Origin: an uncultured Bacteroides sp.
GTDB lineage: Bacteria; Bacteroidota; Bacteroidia; Bacteroidales; Bacteroidaceae
Assembly (NCBI RefSeq): GCF_963676325.1
Contig: NZ_OY781099.1
Location: 3,968,001-4,032,000 of the forward strand
Reading direction: 5' to 3'
Length of the DNA: 64,000 bases
Part shown: piece after piece, positions 1-7,952 of the stretch
Layout of the letters: each line of letters opens with the position of its first letter
Numbering within the stretch: position 1 is the stretch's first letter
Notes under the pieces: generated by a model
What the model was told of the DNA's origin: nothing
The model's database searches: none
What the model saw: only the letters and a program-made list of their open reading frames with translations
Position numbers and translations under genes: made by a program

Positions 1-476
1 AAAAGTATGATAAATCATTCTACAACTCAATCAGTGACAAAAGCAAAACAATAGCTGCTATTACAACAACTACTTCTGTAGCTATCAAGCCGCAACAGGT
101 AACTAATTTAATAACTGATTCAATAAACAAATTTAGATTTGATTATAAAGATAGTTCAATAAGCCAGCACATTACAGGCACTAACAAGATTAAAGGTAAT
201 CAAATAGTTACATCACTAGACACTAATTCAATCAAGTTAAATCTAAAGTATTCAATAATTGAGGATAAAAACAAATACCTCATTAAAGCTTACACAACAA
301 GCAATGCAGTAACTGTTGATGATCTGTCTAGTGTAGTTGTAATTGATAAATCAAAGAAAAAAAATAAATGGGGTGTTTCTCTGTTTTGCGGGTACGGATT
401 AAATACTGATTCAAATTTGAATAACGCTCGGTTCGGCTGGTCTGCTGGTGCTGGAATCACATATAAATTTTGGTAA
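1..476 (+). CDS. C-terminal part of a phage-type protein (partial)
   Basis: An open frame enters from the left edge (codons in phase from base 3) and ends at TAA 474-476, giving about 157 residues. It is rich in Lys, Asn, Ser and Thr. The end, with aromatic and glycine residues (GVSLFCGYGL ... GAGITYKFW), looks like a terminal beta-strand pair of the kind seen in Bacteroidetes phage proteins of the DUF6808 sort. That family name is recalled from similarity of the ending, not shown by a search. Function unknown; a lysis or envelope role is only a guess. Confidence 0.55.
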   Translation, partial: KYDKSFYNSISDKSKTIAAITTTTSVAIKPQQVTNLITDSINKFRFDYKDSSISQHITGTNKIKGNQIVTSLDTNSIKLNLKYSIIEDKNKYLIKAYTTSNAVTVDDLSSVVVIDKSKKKNKWGVSLFCGYGLNTDSNLNNARFGWSAGAGITYKFW

Positions 477-572
477 CGAAAAAAAAATTAAAAAAAGATG
501 AAAATAATTTTTTGAAAAAGTGAATTTTTCAAATCTACTACATATTTATATATAGAATAAAAAATATATAAC

Positions 573-746
573 ATGAAAAAATTAATTATAACATTCTTCT
601 TATTACTAGTAATTAGTGTAATATATACTACTAATAACGTAATTATAACTATTGAAAGACAATCTATTGATAATAATAGACACACTGAACAAATGAATTA
701 TATCAACAATTGCAACCATATTGCAAAGTTTAATATCAATAAATAA
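573..746 (+). CDS. Small single-span membrane protein (57 aa)
   Basis: ATG 573 to TAA 744-746. Residues 4-20 are a hydrophobic run (LIITFFLLLVISVIY) after two lysines, so the protein is probably N-anchored with a polar Asn-rich tail of about 35 residues. It lies between the partial phage gene and the nuclease-like gene on the same strand. Its size and place fit a phage lysis accessory or superinfection protein, but nothing specific can be claimed. The ORF on the other strand over this stretch has no such pattern and is treated as its shadow. Confidence 0.45.
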   Translation: MKKLIITFFLLLVISVIYTTNNVIITIERQSIDNNRHTEQMNYINNCNHIAKFNINK

Positions 747-769
747 TAATATAGTATAAATATTTAAAA

Positions 770-1273
770 ATGAAAAGTAAATGGGATAATAATACTATAG
801 ATTTTGCCAGAAAATCAGAAAATATATGTGACAGTTATTTAATGTACTTAACAGGCCACACATCACAACAGTGGTTTAAATCAATGGTCAAAGAAAAGGA
901 AAACAACAGAACTGATTATTCATCAATTGATATAAAAAACAGATCACTAACAGTTGAATTAAAGACTAGAAATATAAATATTGATAAGTATCAAGATATA
1001 ATGATTGAGCCAGCAAAATTTAATGCCTTGACAGGTGCAACAACAGATAAAAGCATATATATCAACTTTTTAGGTTCAGAAAAAGAATTTATAATATTTG
1101 ACATCAAAGAAATAATGTTCTTACCAATCAGAAAAGAAACTGATATTAATATATCAAATAAAGAGCTCGGCAAAGACTATGATTATACAACCAACAGACT
1201 TTTTTTTAACAAAATATATGGTCATTATTACAAACTTGATGAATCAAATAACAAGTATAAAAAAATATGGTAA
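770..1273 (+). CDS. Phage protein with a possible PD-(D/E)XK nuclease core
   Basis: 167 aa, ATG start. The central part has an acidic residue (D54) in one strand, then E63-x-K65 (VELKTRN), then a polar segment (DIMIEPAKF) and a further strand. This is the order of a PD-(D/E)XK core: D, then ExK on the following strand. Phages often encode small nucleases or resolvases of this fold. The assignment rests on motif reading only. It could equally be a structural protein with a chance ELK. Confidence 0.4.
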   Translation: MKSKWDNNTIDFARKSENICDSYLMYLTGHTSQQWFKSMVKEKENNRTDYSSIDIKNRSLTVELKTRNINIDKYQDIMIEPAKFNALTGATTDKSIYINFLGSEKEFIIFDIKEIMFLPIRKETDINISNKELGKDYDYTTNRLFFNKIYGHYYKLDESNNKYKKIW

Positions 1274-1310
1274 AATAAACAATAATAACAAAAGAAAAAT
1301 AAAACAAAAA

Positions 1311-1493
1311 ATGGAAAGAATTAGTATAAGATTGGATAATTATTCAAAACTAAAATTAAATGAATTGTCACAAGCTTTAAATACAAATTGCTCATTACTG
1401 ATCAGGACAATAATTAAAGACTGGATTGAAAAGAATGAAACTCACTTGAACAATGTAATTGACAGCTACCAGAATAACACAATAAATCAATAA
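1311..1493 (+). CDS. Ribbon-helix-helix-like small DNA-binding protein
   Basis: 60 aa from ATG 1311; a longer frame starting at 1179 overlaps the previous gene and is not supported. The N-terminus is a short beta-strand with alternating residues (ERISIRLD). Two helices follow, LKLNELSQALNTN and SLLIRTIIKDWIEKN, with the usual ribbon-helix-helix layout. Such proteins act as dimeric repressors, in phages often of their own operon. The basic, Asn-rich composition matches the neighbouring phage genes. Confidence 0.5.
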   Translation: MERISIRLDNYSKLKLNELSQALNTNCSLLIRTIIKDWIEKNETHLNNVIDSYQNNTINQ

Positions 1494-1519
1494 TATAATA
1501 ATAACATAAATTAAAAAAA

Positions 1520-2041
1520 ATGGAAACAAAACACTTATCTAAAATCACTTACAACAAAGAGACAAAAGAATTATCTGGCTATTTAATCGAATTTAATATC
1601 ATAAATAAATATGTTGATTATTCAGATATGATTGATAATCATTCATTAGATCATATTAATGATGATATGATAAATAATATAATTATTGATATTAATGAAA
1701 ATCAATTCATTATATTAAATGAATCAGATTTTAAATATAAAACTGAAATAAATGAAAAAGGTTTAAAATTTTCAATGAAAATAAATACAATAGAAAAATT
1801 AGTTATTTATGATAAAACAACTAATACAAGAATCTCACACAATTGTATTGATAATATTCTACATGATTATTATGTAGATTTTTTATTTATTGTTGATAAA
1901 GATCAATTTAAAAAACAAGCAGATGGAACTTATATCAGAACAATTTTAAAATTTAAAAAAATATTAGCATTTGATTTAATTTCTATTGGTAATAATGATA
2001 ATTCTTTAGACTTTTATAAAAAAAACATATTAAAAAAATAA
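1520..2041 (+). CDS. Phage hypothetical protein, distantly prohead-protease-like
   Basis: 173 aa, extremely AT-rich. The pattern resembles the HK97 prohead protease layout: a GY start strand (SGYLIEFN), an E-x-GL-x-F segment (NEKGLKFSM) mid-protein, and a late strand pair (RTILKFKKILAFDLISIG). The catalytic His and Ser cannot be placed with confidence. The resemblance is weak and is given only as a lead. No other family is recognised. Confidence 0.35.
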   Translation: METKHLSKITYNKETKELSGYLIEFNIINKYVDYSDMIDNHSLDHINDDMINNIIIDINENQFIILNESDFKYKTEINEKGLKFSMKINTIEKLVIYDKTTNTRISHNCIDNILHDYYVDFLFIVDKDQFKKQADGTYIRTILKFKKILAFDLISIGNNDNSLDFYKKNILKK

Positions 2042-2063
2042 TAACACTATAAATCAATAATAT

Positions 2064-2378
2064 ATGCCTACAATTAATAAATTACCGAAAAAAAAGAGAC
2101 AAACAGAAAACAGTGAAAAAAGAACTGAAAGAAAAAAGTGGTATAACAATACAAGATGGCGCAAATTGAGACTTCAAAAATTACAAGATCAACCACTTTG
2201 TGAGGAATGTTTAAAAAATGGTGAAAAAGTAACAGCTGCTGTTGATATTCATCACATTATTTCATTCATGTCAACAGACAATGAAGAATTAAAATATCAA
2301 CTATTCTATGATTACAGCAATTTAATGAGTTTGTGCAAAGAATGTCACCAGAAAATTCACAACCCAGCCAAAAAATAA
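2064..2378 (+). CDS. HNH endonuclease
   Basis: 104 aa with a very basic N-terminus. Two zinc CxxC knuckles are visible: CEEC near residue 46, and the CKEC of LCKECHQKIH near the C-terminus. Between them is the DIHHI strand carrying the first catalytic His, then an Asn (SNLMSLC) and the final H of CHQKIH. This is the complete beta-beta-alpha metal HNH fold. In tailed phages a small HNH protein like this usually sits next to the terminase and helps package DNA at cos ends. Here no terminase is visible, so the gene could also be a homing-type nuclease. Confidence 0.8.
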   Translation: MPTINKLPKKKRQTENSEKRTERKKWYNNTRWRKLRLQKLQDQPLCEECLKNGEKVTAAVDIHHIISFMSTDNEELKYQLFYDYSNLMSLCKECHQKIHNPAKK

Positions 2379-2400
2379 CAAAGAAAAACAACACAAAACA

Positions 2401-2724
2401 ATGAATATCAACACTATAATAGAATTAAAATATGATGATTTACTAAAATATTGTAACAAAAATGTAATCAAGCAAAGAGAAGTTAATAATAAGTATCTGA
2501 ACGATATAGAGGAACAAGATCTGTTGCACACATTACTAATTAGATTTCTGAAAAAATACAAGGATTTTGATTTTGAATCGCTGGAAATTGGCTATAATGT
2601 GATAAAAAAAGAGTTTTTAGGTGAAAAAAATAACTATTGGTTAATTGATAAACCTGATCAGCTTTCATTTATTCCGCTTTCGGAATTAAACAGTTTCAAA
2701 CCAAATAATAATAATGAAGAATAA
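2401..2724 (+). CDS. Phage hypothetical protein (helical)
   Basis: 107 aa, mostly helical and acidic, 22 bp after the HNH gene and probably cotranscribed. The segment EEQDLLHTLLIRFLKKYKDF followed by YNVIKKEFLGE resembles the helix pattern of a sigma-70 region 2 (D-L-x6-L-K, then a second helix with KKEF). The rest of a sigma factor is absent. A small terminase-type or recruitment protein is another option. Function not assigned. Confidence 0.4.
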   Translation: MNINTIIELKYDDLLKYCNKNVIKQREVNNKYLNDIEEQDLLHTLLIRFLKKYKDFDFESLEIGYNVIKKEFLGEKNNYWLIDKPDQLSFIPLSELNSFKPNNNNEE

Positions 2725-2732
2725 GAAAGAAA

Positions 2733-2766
2733 AAAGGGTAATACTAATTAAATAGTAATACCCTTT
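2733..2766. terminator. Bidirectional terminator between converging phage genes
   Basis: Arms 2733-2745 and 2754-2766 pair over 13 bp with one mismatch around an 8-nt loop. T-rich or A-rich flanks lie on both sides. The hairpin lies between the last plus-strand phage gene and the end of the minus-strand recombinase, so it can serve both. Confidence 0.65.
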
Positions 2767-2826
2767 ATTTATTAAAAAAATCTGGTTAGGGATTTATTTA
2801 AAGTTAATAATTGCACAAAGATATAA

Positions 2827-4479
2827 TTACTTATTGATTGAAACAATATAATTATATATATCTGTATAATCGTTGGCTTCTGTCGTTAAATAACCATTTA
2901 AAGTCTTATAACCATTTTTGAAAAATTCATCAAAATCTCTAAATTCATCATTAACATATAATTCATTATTATTACTTTTAATTTCAATTCCGCCAACAAA
3001 TATTTTATAAGTATATCGGTTACTTTTCAATTTGCTTTGTAATTTCATGAATAAGTTAAATGTTTTACCATTCCTTGTTTTTATCCGAATAATTTTATTA
3101 AATTTTTTGTCAGTGCTGACAATTGTTATCTTACTAATAAATATATCAATAGCCTCTCGAATATTTTCTTTTGATAGAACAATTTTACCATCAATATTTT
3201 TTATTGCTCTTTTAATTATGTCTATTTCATTTTTCAAATTTGCGATTCTTGTTACATATTTAGTCTTTTTTTGGTCCAGTTTTGCTGATTCTTCGTCATA
3301 TAGTTCTGTATTTACTCTATTCTTTTGAAACATATTATTAAGTCTATTCTGTTCATTATCAATATTTTGTACTTCAATTAATTCAACATTAATTAATTTT
3401 TCTTTTTCTTCAATATCTAATACTAATTTATCAGTTGTTAAAGTTGATTGATAATCTTTTAAATCATTCATAACAAAATGGGTAATAATTGCATCAAGTC
3501 TTATGCTATTAATAAATGCGGTTGCGTTACATTCTATATCTTTTTCAACCCCAGTTGTGGCCGCACTCATACAATAATAAGATTTATGTACGTGATTATA
3601 ATACATTGCATTACCGCAACCACCGCAAAAAACAAGTCCTCTTAACAGTCCGTTCTTTTTGCTGTTTCTAACACCATTCACATAATTACCATTTTTCATT
3701 TTCTTTTGCTGTACTTTTTCAAACACATCATTATCAATAATTTGAATATAATTATTTTTTCCAAGGTAATTTTCGCAATTTAACATGTTAGTTAATGAAG
3801 TTCTATTACTTAGTTCAATAACGTTATTAGATTTGAAAAAATCTGCGTAATATTTGATAGTCTTATTACTTGTCGCATATTCTTTAAACAACCATCTGAC
3901 AGCATCCGCCCTTGTCATATTTAGTTGCTCTATAATTGTTGTGTCTTCAATAATCATCTTATTTTTTGCCACTTTATAGGCATAAGATAAATTTCCACCG
4001 ACAAATTTTCCTTCTAATTTCATTTGTTCTTTTGCCGCTGCAAATCGTGAAAATTTTTCGTCCATTTCGTAGGCTGCAATATTTTTCAATATGTCAAATA
4101 TCATTGATGTAAACTGATTTTCTTTTCCATCTTTATCAAGAATTGAAAGCGGTTGAGGGTTACATATAATAAGGTTTACCCCTAATTTTGTAATTGCTTC
4201 TTTAGCTTGTACAATGTCAAAGTTTTTTCTTCCTAATCTGGTCATTGAAAAAACAACAACTGTTTCAATTTCTGAATCTTCATTTAAGCATTGCATTACT
4301 TGTTTAATTATACTTCTATCTGTATAATCAAGCTTTAAGGCTGATTCTACTTCTTTTATAATTACGAAAGTATCATAATTGAATACTTGTGCAACTCTTT
4401 TCATTTCAATTACTTGTGTATCAAGTGATTCACGTTGTTTTTCAGTTGAAACTCTGGCCAGTAATAATGCTTTTTTCAT
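2827..4479 (-). CDS. Large serine recombinase (phage integrase)
   Basis: 550 aa from ATG 4479; an upstream TTG at 4503 is less likely. The resolvase catalytic domain (residues 1 to about 145) starts MKKALLLARVSTEKQ, with Arg9 and nucleophile Ser11, and contains MTRLGRK. A recombinase domain follows with KLEGKFVGG and the DAVRWLFKEYA helix. Next are a zinc ribbon with CGGCG and a later YYCMS and Cys, and a long coiled coil of about 100 residues. Enzymes of this class join attP and attB by double-strand cleavage through a 5'-phosphoserine. Its place at the edge of the AT-rich phage block, pointing inward, identifies it as the prophage integrase. Confidence 0.9.
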   Translation of the reverse strand: MKKALLLARVSTEKQRESLDTQVIEMKRVAQVFNYDTFVIIKEVESALKLDYTDRSIIKQVMQCLNEDSEIETVVVFSMTRLGRKNFDIVQAKEAITKLGVNLIICNPQPLSILDKDGKENQFTSMIFDILKNIAAYEMDEKFSRFAAAKEQMKLEGKFVGGNLSYAYKVAKNKMIIEDTTIIEQLNMTRADAVRWLFKEYATSNKTIKYYADFFKSNNVIELSNRTSLTNMLNCENYLGKNNYIQIIDNDVFEKVQQKKMKNGNYVNGVRNSKKNGLLRGLVFCGGCGNAMYYNHVHKSYYCMSAATTGVEKDIECNATAFINSIRLDAIITHFVMNDLKDYQSTLTTDKLVLDIEEKEKLINVELIEVQNIDNEQNRLNNMFQKNRVNTELYDEESAKLDQKKTKYVTRIANLKNEIDIIKRAIKNIDGKIVLSKENIREAIDIFISKITIVSTDKKFNKIIRIKTRNGKTFNLFMKLQSKLKSNRYTYKIFVGGIEIKSNNNELYVNDEFRDFDEFFKNGYKTLNGYLTTEANDYTDIYNYIVSINK

Positions 4480-4610
4480 CGATATAAGTGTTTTAATTTT
4501 CAATCATGCAACAAAGATATAGGATTACCACCAAAAAAGCAAATAATTCAACACTGCACTGAAGGGGCAATGTCTGGCAACCAGCTGTAAGGACAGGCAG
4601 TAGCCCAAAA

Positions 4611-4644
4611 GCGGGAAAAGCTCTTATAAAAGGAGTTTTCCCGC
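4611..4644. repeat. Strong hairpin near the prophage right edge
   Basis: GCGGGAAAA at 4611-4619 pairs with TTTTCCCGC at 4636-4644. The stem continues inward with CTC/GAG after one bulged G. It lies about 130 bp upstream of the recombinase start and just before the tandem repeat array, with no gene reading into it from the left. It may be a terminator or an attachment-site structure. Neither can be decided from this side alone. Confidence 0.5.
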
Positions 4645-4690
4645 ATTTTACAATTTAAACAACTGGCATTCAGCAGACTATTTAAAGAAT

Positions 4691-5350
4691 TACGGCATTT
4701 TGCTAATTCAGAAATAACGGCAAATACCCGGATAAGGCAATACAGGAATTATAAAAAGGCTAATTACGGCATTCCTAAAAAAGAGGATTTACGGCATTAA
4801 AGAATATAAAGCCTTGGTTTACAATCAGGGGAAAACAAAATTACGGCATTTCAGGGTTGGAAAAAATACGGCAAATGTCAGGGCAAGGCGGTGCTGGAAT
4901 TGTAAAAAGCAGAATTACGGCATTCCTGAAACTGACGGGTTACGGCATTTCGGATTATAAAACCTTGATTTACAAGAATTAGCAAACAGAATTACGGCAT
5001 TTCAAGGTTGTAAAAAATACGGCAAATGTCCGGATAAGGCGGTGCGGGAATTGTAAAAAGTAGAATTACGGCATTCCTAAAACTGACGGTTTACGGCATT
5101 TCGGATTATAAAACCTTGATTTACAAGAAGCAGCAAACAGAATTACGGCATTTCAAGGTTGGAAAAAATACGGCAAATGTCCGGATAAGGCGGTGCGGAA
5201 ATTGTAAAAAGTAGAATTACGGCATTCCTAAAACTGACGGTTTACGGCATTTCGGATTATAAAGCTTTGATTTACAAGAAGCAGCAAACAGAATTACGGC
5301 ATTTCAACATTGGAGAAATTACGGCAAATATCCGGCTAAGGCAATGCCGT
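4691..5350. repeat. Tandem 151-bp repeat array with phased TACGGCA motifs
   Basis: Unit starts are at 4691, 4842, 4993, 5144 and 5295, a constant 151-bp period. There are four full copies and a truncated fifth; copies 2-4 are nearly identical and copy 1 is the most diverged. Each unit holds four TACGGCA motifs at offsets 0, 25, 74 and 99, so the unit looks like a doubled segment of about 75 bp made on a 25-bp rhythm. 151 is not a multiple of 3 and every frame contains stops, so the array is not coding. The fifth copy ends with the motif inverted (AATGCCGTTA, 5343-5352), just before the amidase gene. Confidence 0.9.
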
Positions 5351-5421
5351 TATTTGAGAGAATAGAACAGATAAAATAAAGCAGCCTTTGTGAAAGCAAG
5401 GCAAACCAAAGAATAAAGATT

Positions 5422-5868
5422 ATGAGAGAAATTAACTTGATAGTGATTCATTGTTCGGCAACACGTGCCGACAGAGACGTAACAGCACAAGACATTAACG
5501 CTGCACACAAAGTAAGAGGCTTCAGTTCGTGGGGATATCACTTCTACATTCGCAAGAGTGGACGGGTAGAAACTATGCGACCGCTCGACGAGGTAGGCGC
5601 TCATGCCCGCGGATACAACGCAAAGTCCATCGGCATCTGCTACGAAGGCGGATTGGACACAAACGGTAAACCTGCCGATACCCGCACCCTGTCTCAACAG
5701 ATAGCGCTGCACACATTGGTAAGCAAGTTATTGAAACAATTTCCCGGCAGCAAAGTTGTTGGTCACCGAGACTTGAGCCCGGACAAGAATTATAACGGCA
5801 TAGTTGATCCTTGGGAGAGAATTAAAGAATGCCCAGCTTTTGATGTTTTGAAGGAAGTTTGGGAATAA
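5422..5868 (+). CDS. N-acetylmuramoyl-L-alanine amidase (T7-lysozyme type)
   Basis: 148 aa, the usual length of phage-type amidases. Zinc ligands are H10 (VIHCSAT), H115 (VVGHRDLSP) and C137 (KECPAFDV), with Tyr39 of the GYHFYI strand near the site. The family cuts the amide bond between MurNAc and L-Ala of peptidoglycan. There is no signal peptide, so a holin or lysis would be needed for access. Many Bacteroides genomes carry orphan copies of this gene. I could not find the small partner ORFs that often precede it; the repeat array is there instead. Codon use is more GC-rich than in the prophage, so it is probably not part of it. Confidence 0.9.
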   Translation: MREINLIVIHCSATRADRDVTAQDINAAHKVRGFSSWGYHFYIRKSGRVETMRPLDEVGAHARGYNAKSIGICYEGGLDTNGKPADTRTLSQQIALHTLVSKLLKQFPGSKVVGHRDLSPDKNYNGIVDPWERIKECPAFDVLKEVWE

Positions 5869-5905
5869 ACAATAAGGCAGGGATAAATCCCTGCCTTATT
5901 GTTTA
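5866..5905. terminator. Terminator after the amidase gene
   Basis: Perfect 18-bp arms (5866-5883 and 5888-5905) enclose a 4-nt loop TAAA. The amidase stop codon is the first part of the left arm. The stem ends in A/T-rich sequence on both sides, so it can also stop leftward transcription. Confidence 0.85.
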
Positions 5906-5971
5906 CGTCAGCATTTACCATTTAGTAACAGCTTCTGCTATACTTCCACATTCTGATTCTATAGTTTTTCT

Positions 5972-6478
5972 TTATTTTACACGCATAAACGTGCGCACTC
6001 TAATTGTTTTGTTATACAACAAGTGATTTTGTATAAACAGATCACGTGATGTAAAAACCTCATTCCACGCCTCATATCCCTTTCTGATGTGATCGGCATC
6101 AGTAATTATAACCGGCACTATTTCGTTTGTATTTTTAGAAGGAAAACTACTTAAAAAAATAGTTGTATTGGGAGAGGTCTTTTCAAACTGCATTATTAAC
6201 ATTTTATTACTATGTTTGTCATACCCCCATAACTGATGACACTGGTATAAAATTTTGCCTTTGAATATTTTCTTAAAGCTTGCCTGAATACCGCTTTTTC
6301 CGTAAGGAGTATATACATAAGTTTCCGTAGTATCATTATATACTGACTTCCAGGTGCCCAAATGTTGTTTATGAAGTTCAATCTGATCAAGCTTAGGCTC
6401 AGTTGTCTGTGCATGTAATCCATTGGTGTATAACATCATGGATAAAAAAAACGTTGTAATTAAAAATAATCTTTTCAT
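5972..6478 (-). CDS. Secreted protein of unknown function (lipocalin-like size)
   Basis: 168 aa with a clear signal peptide (residues 1-23, ending LHAQ). The mature part has alternating strands and the segment HLGTWKSVYND near its start, as in small Bacteroidetes DUF4488-type or lipocalin-like proteins (the G-x-W start strand). It probably acts in the periplasm or at the outer membrane. It stands alone between the amidase terminator and the ATPase gene. The family call is a guess from the GTW strand and size. Confidence 0.6.
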   Translation of the reverse strand: MKRLFLITTFFLSMMLYTNGLHAQTTEPKLDQIELHKQHLGTWKSVYNDTTETYVYTPYGKSGIQASFKKIFKGKILYQCHQLWGYDKHSNKMLIMQFEKTSPNTTIFLSSFPSKNTNEIVPVIITDADHIRKGYEAWNEVFTSRDLFIQNHLLYNKTIRVRTFMRVK

Positions 6479-6556
6479 ATTCTTTTATTTTTTGTCCAGC
6501 AAAAATAGCTAATTTGTCTGACATATATTTAAGGTAAGGGCCAGCATAAGAAGAAT

Positions 6557-7681
6557 TTAATAATTCTGTTTTAGCCAAATGCCAAAAAAACGGTCATAAA
6601 TTTGATATATACCTTGTTCGTGAGTTATAAAATCCTTTTCAAGCAACCCTTTTAAAGCAGATTGCACAGAGCTGGCAGATGCAAGTTTATACTTCTTAAT
6701 AAATGCACCCGACGTAATAGATTGCGCTTTCCCTTCTTTTGTAATAGCAATCAATAGTTCCTTTTGCTTTTCGGGCATACGGAAAAGGATTTCAGAATAG
6801 GTATATTTAAAAGAATCGACAACACTCTCTAAGGCCTCATCCAACATATCAACATCACAAGTACTACCGAAAGAAGTCATATTATAAAGAGTATGAAGCA
6901 TTTTCTGCATATACCAGGTAATACCTTCAAACCGGTTATAGACATCTTCAATTACTGATGAAGTTATTTGTTTGCTATCACTCTCAAAATGATGCTGTGC
7001 AAATGCCACATATTCAGGTAAAGGGATGCTTTCAAGATGCATCATTGAAACACTTTGATAGAAAGGCCGGGAAGCAGTCATAAATATATTCCCCATTACA
7101 TGTCGTTGACTCCCGGCAAATATGAAATGCGCATTATTACAGTGCTGGATATATGTTCTTAAAAGAGCTTCCATATTATCCTCCTCATAATTGGCAATCT
7201 GCTGAAACTCATCAATAGCCACAATACATGGTTTGTTTGCATTATTCAGATAGTGAAAAATCTCATCCAGAGTAGTATTTGCTGCCTGAATATCACCTAA
7301 TCCAAGATTCAAAGACGGATTACCATTTATATCAAAAGCCACACTTGCCTGAAGAGATTTTACGCTTTCCCAGAAATGCTGCAACGCCTTCTTCCCAAAG
7401 GGCTTCAAACCTTCCAGAATTACTTTGCTGAGTGAAAAGACAAAATCACGCAATGATTTGGTAGCATATATATCGACAAAGAAAGTATAGTAGTTTTTCC
7501 GGATTCCCTCGCTTTGAAAACAGTGTTGAATCAATCCTGCCTTTTCCATTCTCCGGGTAGAGATAAGTGCCAGATTATTTCCATTGGTTATTTCCTGAAT
7601 AAAATTCTGGCTTTCAGTCTTTCGGCCACAGAAGTATTCCTGAGACACATAACCGCTTGTAATAAAAGGGTTCCTGATCAT
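6557..7681 (-). CDS. AAA-type ATPase with C-terminal winged helix and degenerate P-loop
   Basis: 374 aa, from the archaeal-ATPase-like group common in Bacteroidetes. It starts NPFITSGYVSQEYFCGR, has a Walker B strand (CIVAIDEFQQI, near residue 155) and a sensor strand (HFIFAGSQRH). The C-terminal winged helix (AITKEGKAQSITSG ... SSVQSALKGLLEKDF) is intact. The Walker A stretch reads STRRMEKAGLIQ, where the family has a G-K-T/S core (RRMGKTGLI). The Gly is Glu and the Thr is Ala, each one G/A transition away. ATP binding is therefore likely weak or lost, although the frame is full length. Function of the family is unclear. Confidence 0.75.
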   Translation of the reverse strand: MIRNPFITSGYVSQEYFCGRKTESQNFIQEITNGNNLALISTRRMEKAGLIQHCFQSEGIRKNYYTFFVDIYATKSLRDFVFSLSKVILEGLKPFGKKALQHFWESVKSLQASVAFDINGNPSLNLGLGDIQAANTTLDEIFHYLNNANKPCIVAIDEFQQIANYEEDNMEALLRTYIQHCNNAHFIFAGSQRHVMGNIFMTASRPFYQSVSMMHLESIPLPEYVAFAQHHFESDSKQITSSVIEDVYNRFEGITWYMQKMLHTLYNMTSFGSTCDVDMLDEALESVVDSFKYTYSEILFRMPEKQKELLIAITKEGKAQSITSGAFIKKYKLASASSVQSALKGLLEKDFITHEQGIYQIYDRFFGIWLKQNY

Positions 7682-7787
7682 AGCTTTTTAATCCTTGATG
7701 TATTATGCAAATATAATTATTACTTTATAATAATTTGATTATAATAAAATATTTTATTGATATTATTTTTTTACTTCAATAAAATTG

Positions 7788-7872
7788 TATCTTTGCTTGA
7801 TAAGCAATAACATTTTTTTTGTTAAAAATAGCGCTAATTAAATTGTGAATTGTTTTCATAACTGTATCTTTG
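7788..7872 (+). promoter_or_regulatory. Two candidate promoters for the TlpA-like gene
   Basis: Two exact TATCTTTG elements (fitting TAnnTTTG) at 7788-7795 and 7865-7872 are each followed by TATAAGCAA-like or GATAAGCAA sequence, so the segment looks duplicated. The second has a TTG at 7842-7844, at the right distance for a -33 element. Transcription would start near 7880, 75 bp before the start codon at 7953. Confidence 0.55.
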
Positions 7873-7952
7873 ATTTATAAGCAACTTATCTGGAAATATT
7901 AGCTCTCTTCCAGATAGATACAGCATGAAGTTATACTTAAAATATCTATGAA

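Larger units (their letters stand above)
1..4560. mobile_element. Right end of an integrated phage (prophage), left end outside window
   Basis: The segment is much more AT-rich than the rest of the window. It carries a run of short plus-strand genes with little spacing, typical of a phage, including an HNH endonuclease, and ends in a minus-strand large serine recombinase. The right boundary is inferred to lie just beyond the recombinase start, around 4500-4600, because serine integrases usually sit next to their attachment site. The exact att core cannot be defined without the left end. No structural gene is securely recognised here. Confidence 0.7.

Noticed and set aside
1179..1310. Longer start of the ribbon-helix-helix gene
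   Set aside because: It overlaps the preceding gene in another frame and adds residues with no family pattern. ATG 1311 gives the complete domain.
4691..5350. CRISPR array
   Set aside because: Copies are 151 bp with no short repeat plus unique spacer pattern; the whole unit is repeated.
5350..5712. Minus-strand frame over the amidase
   Set aside because: Shadow of the amidase, with no signal or family pattern.
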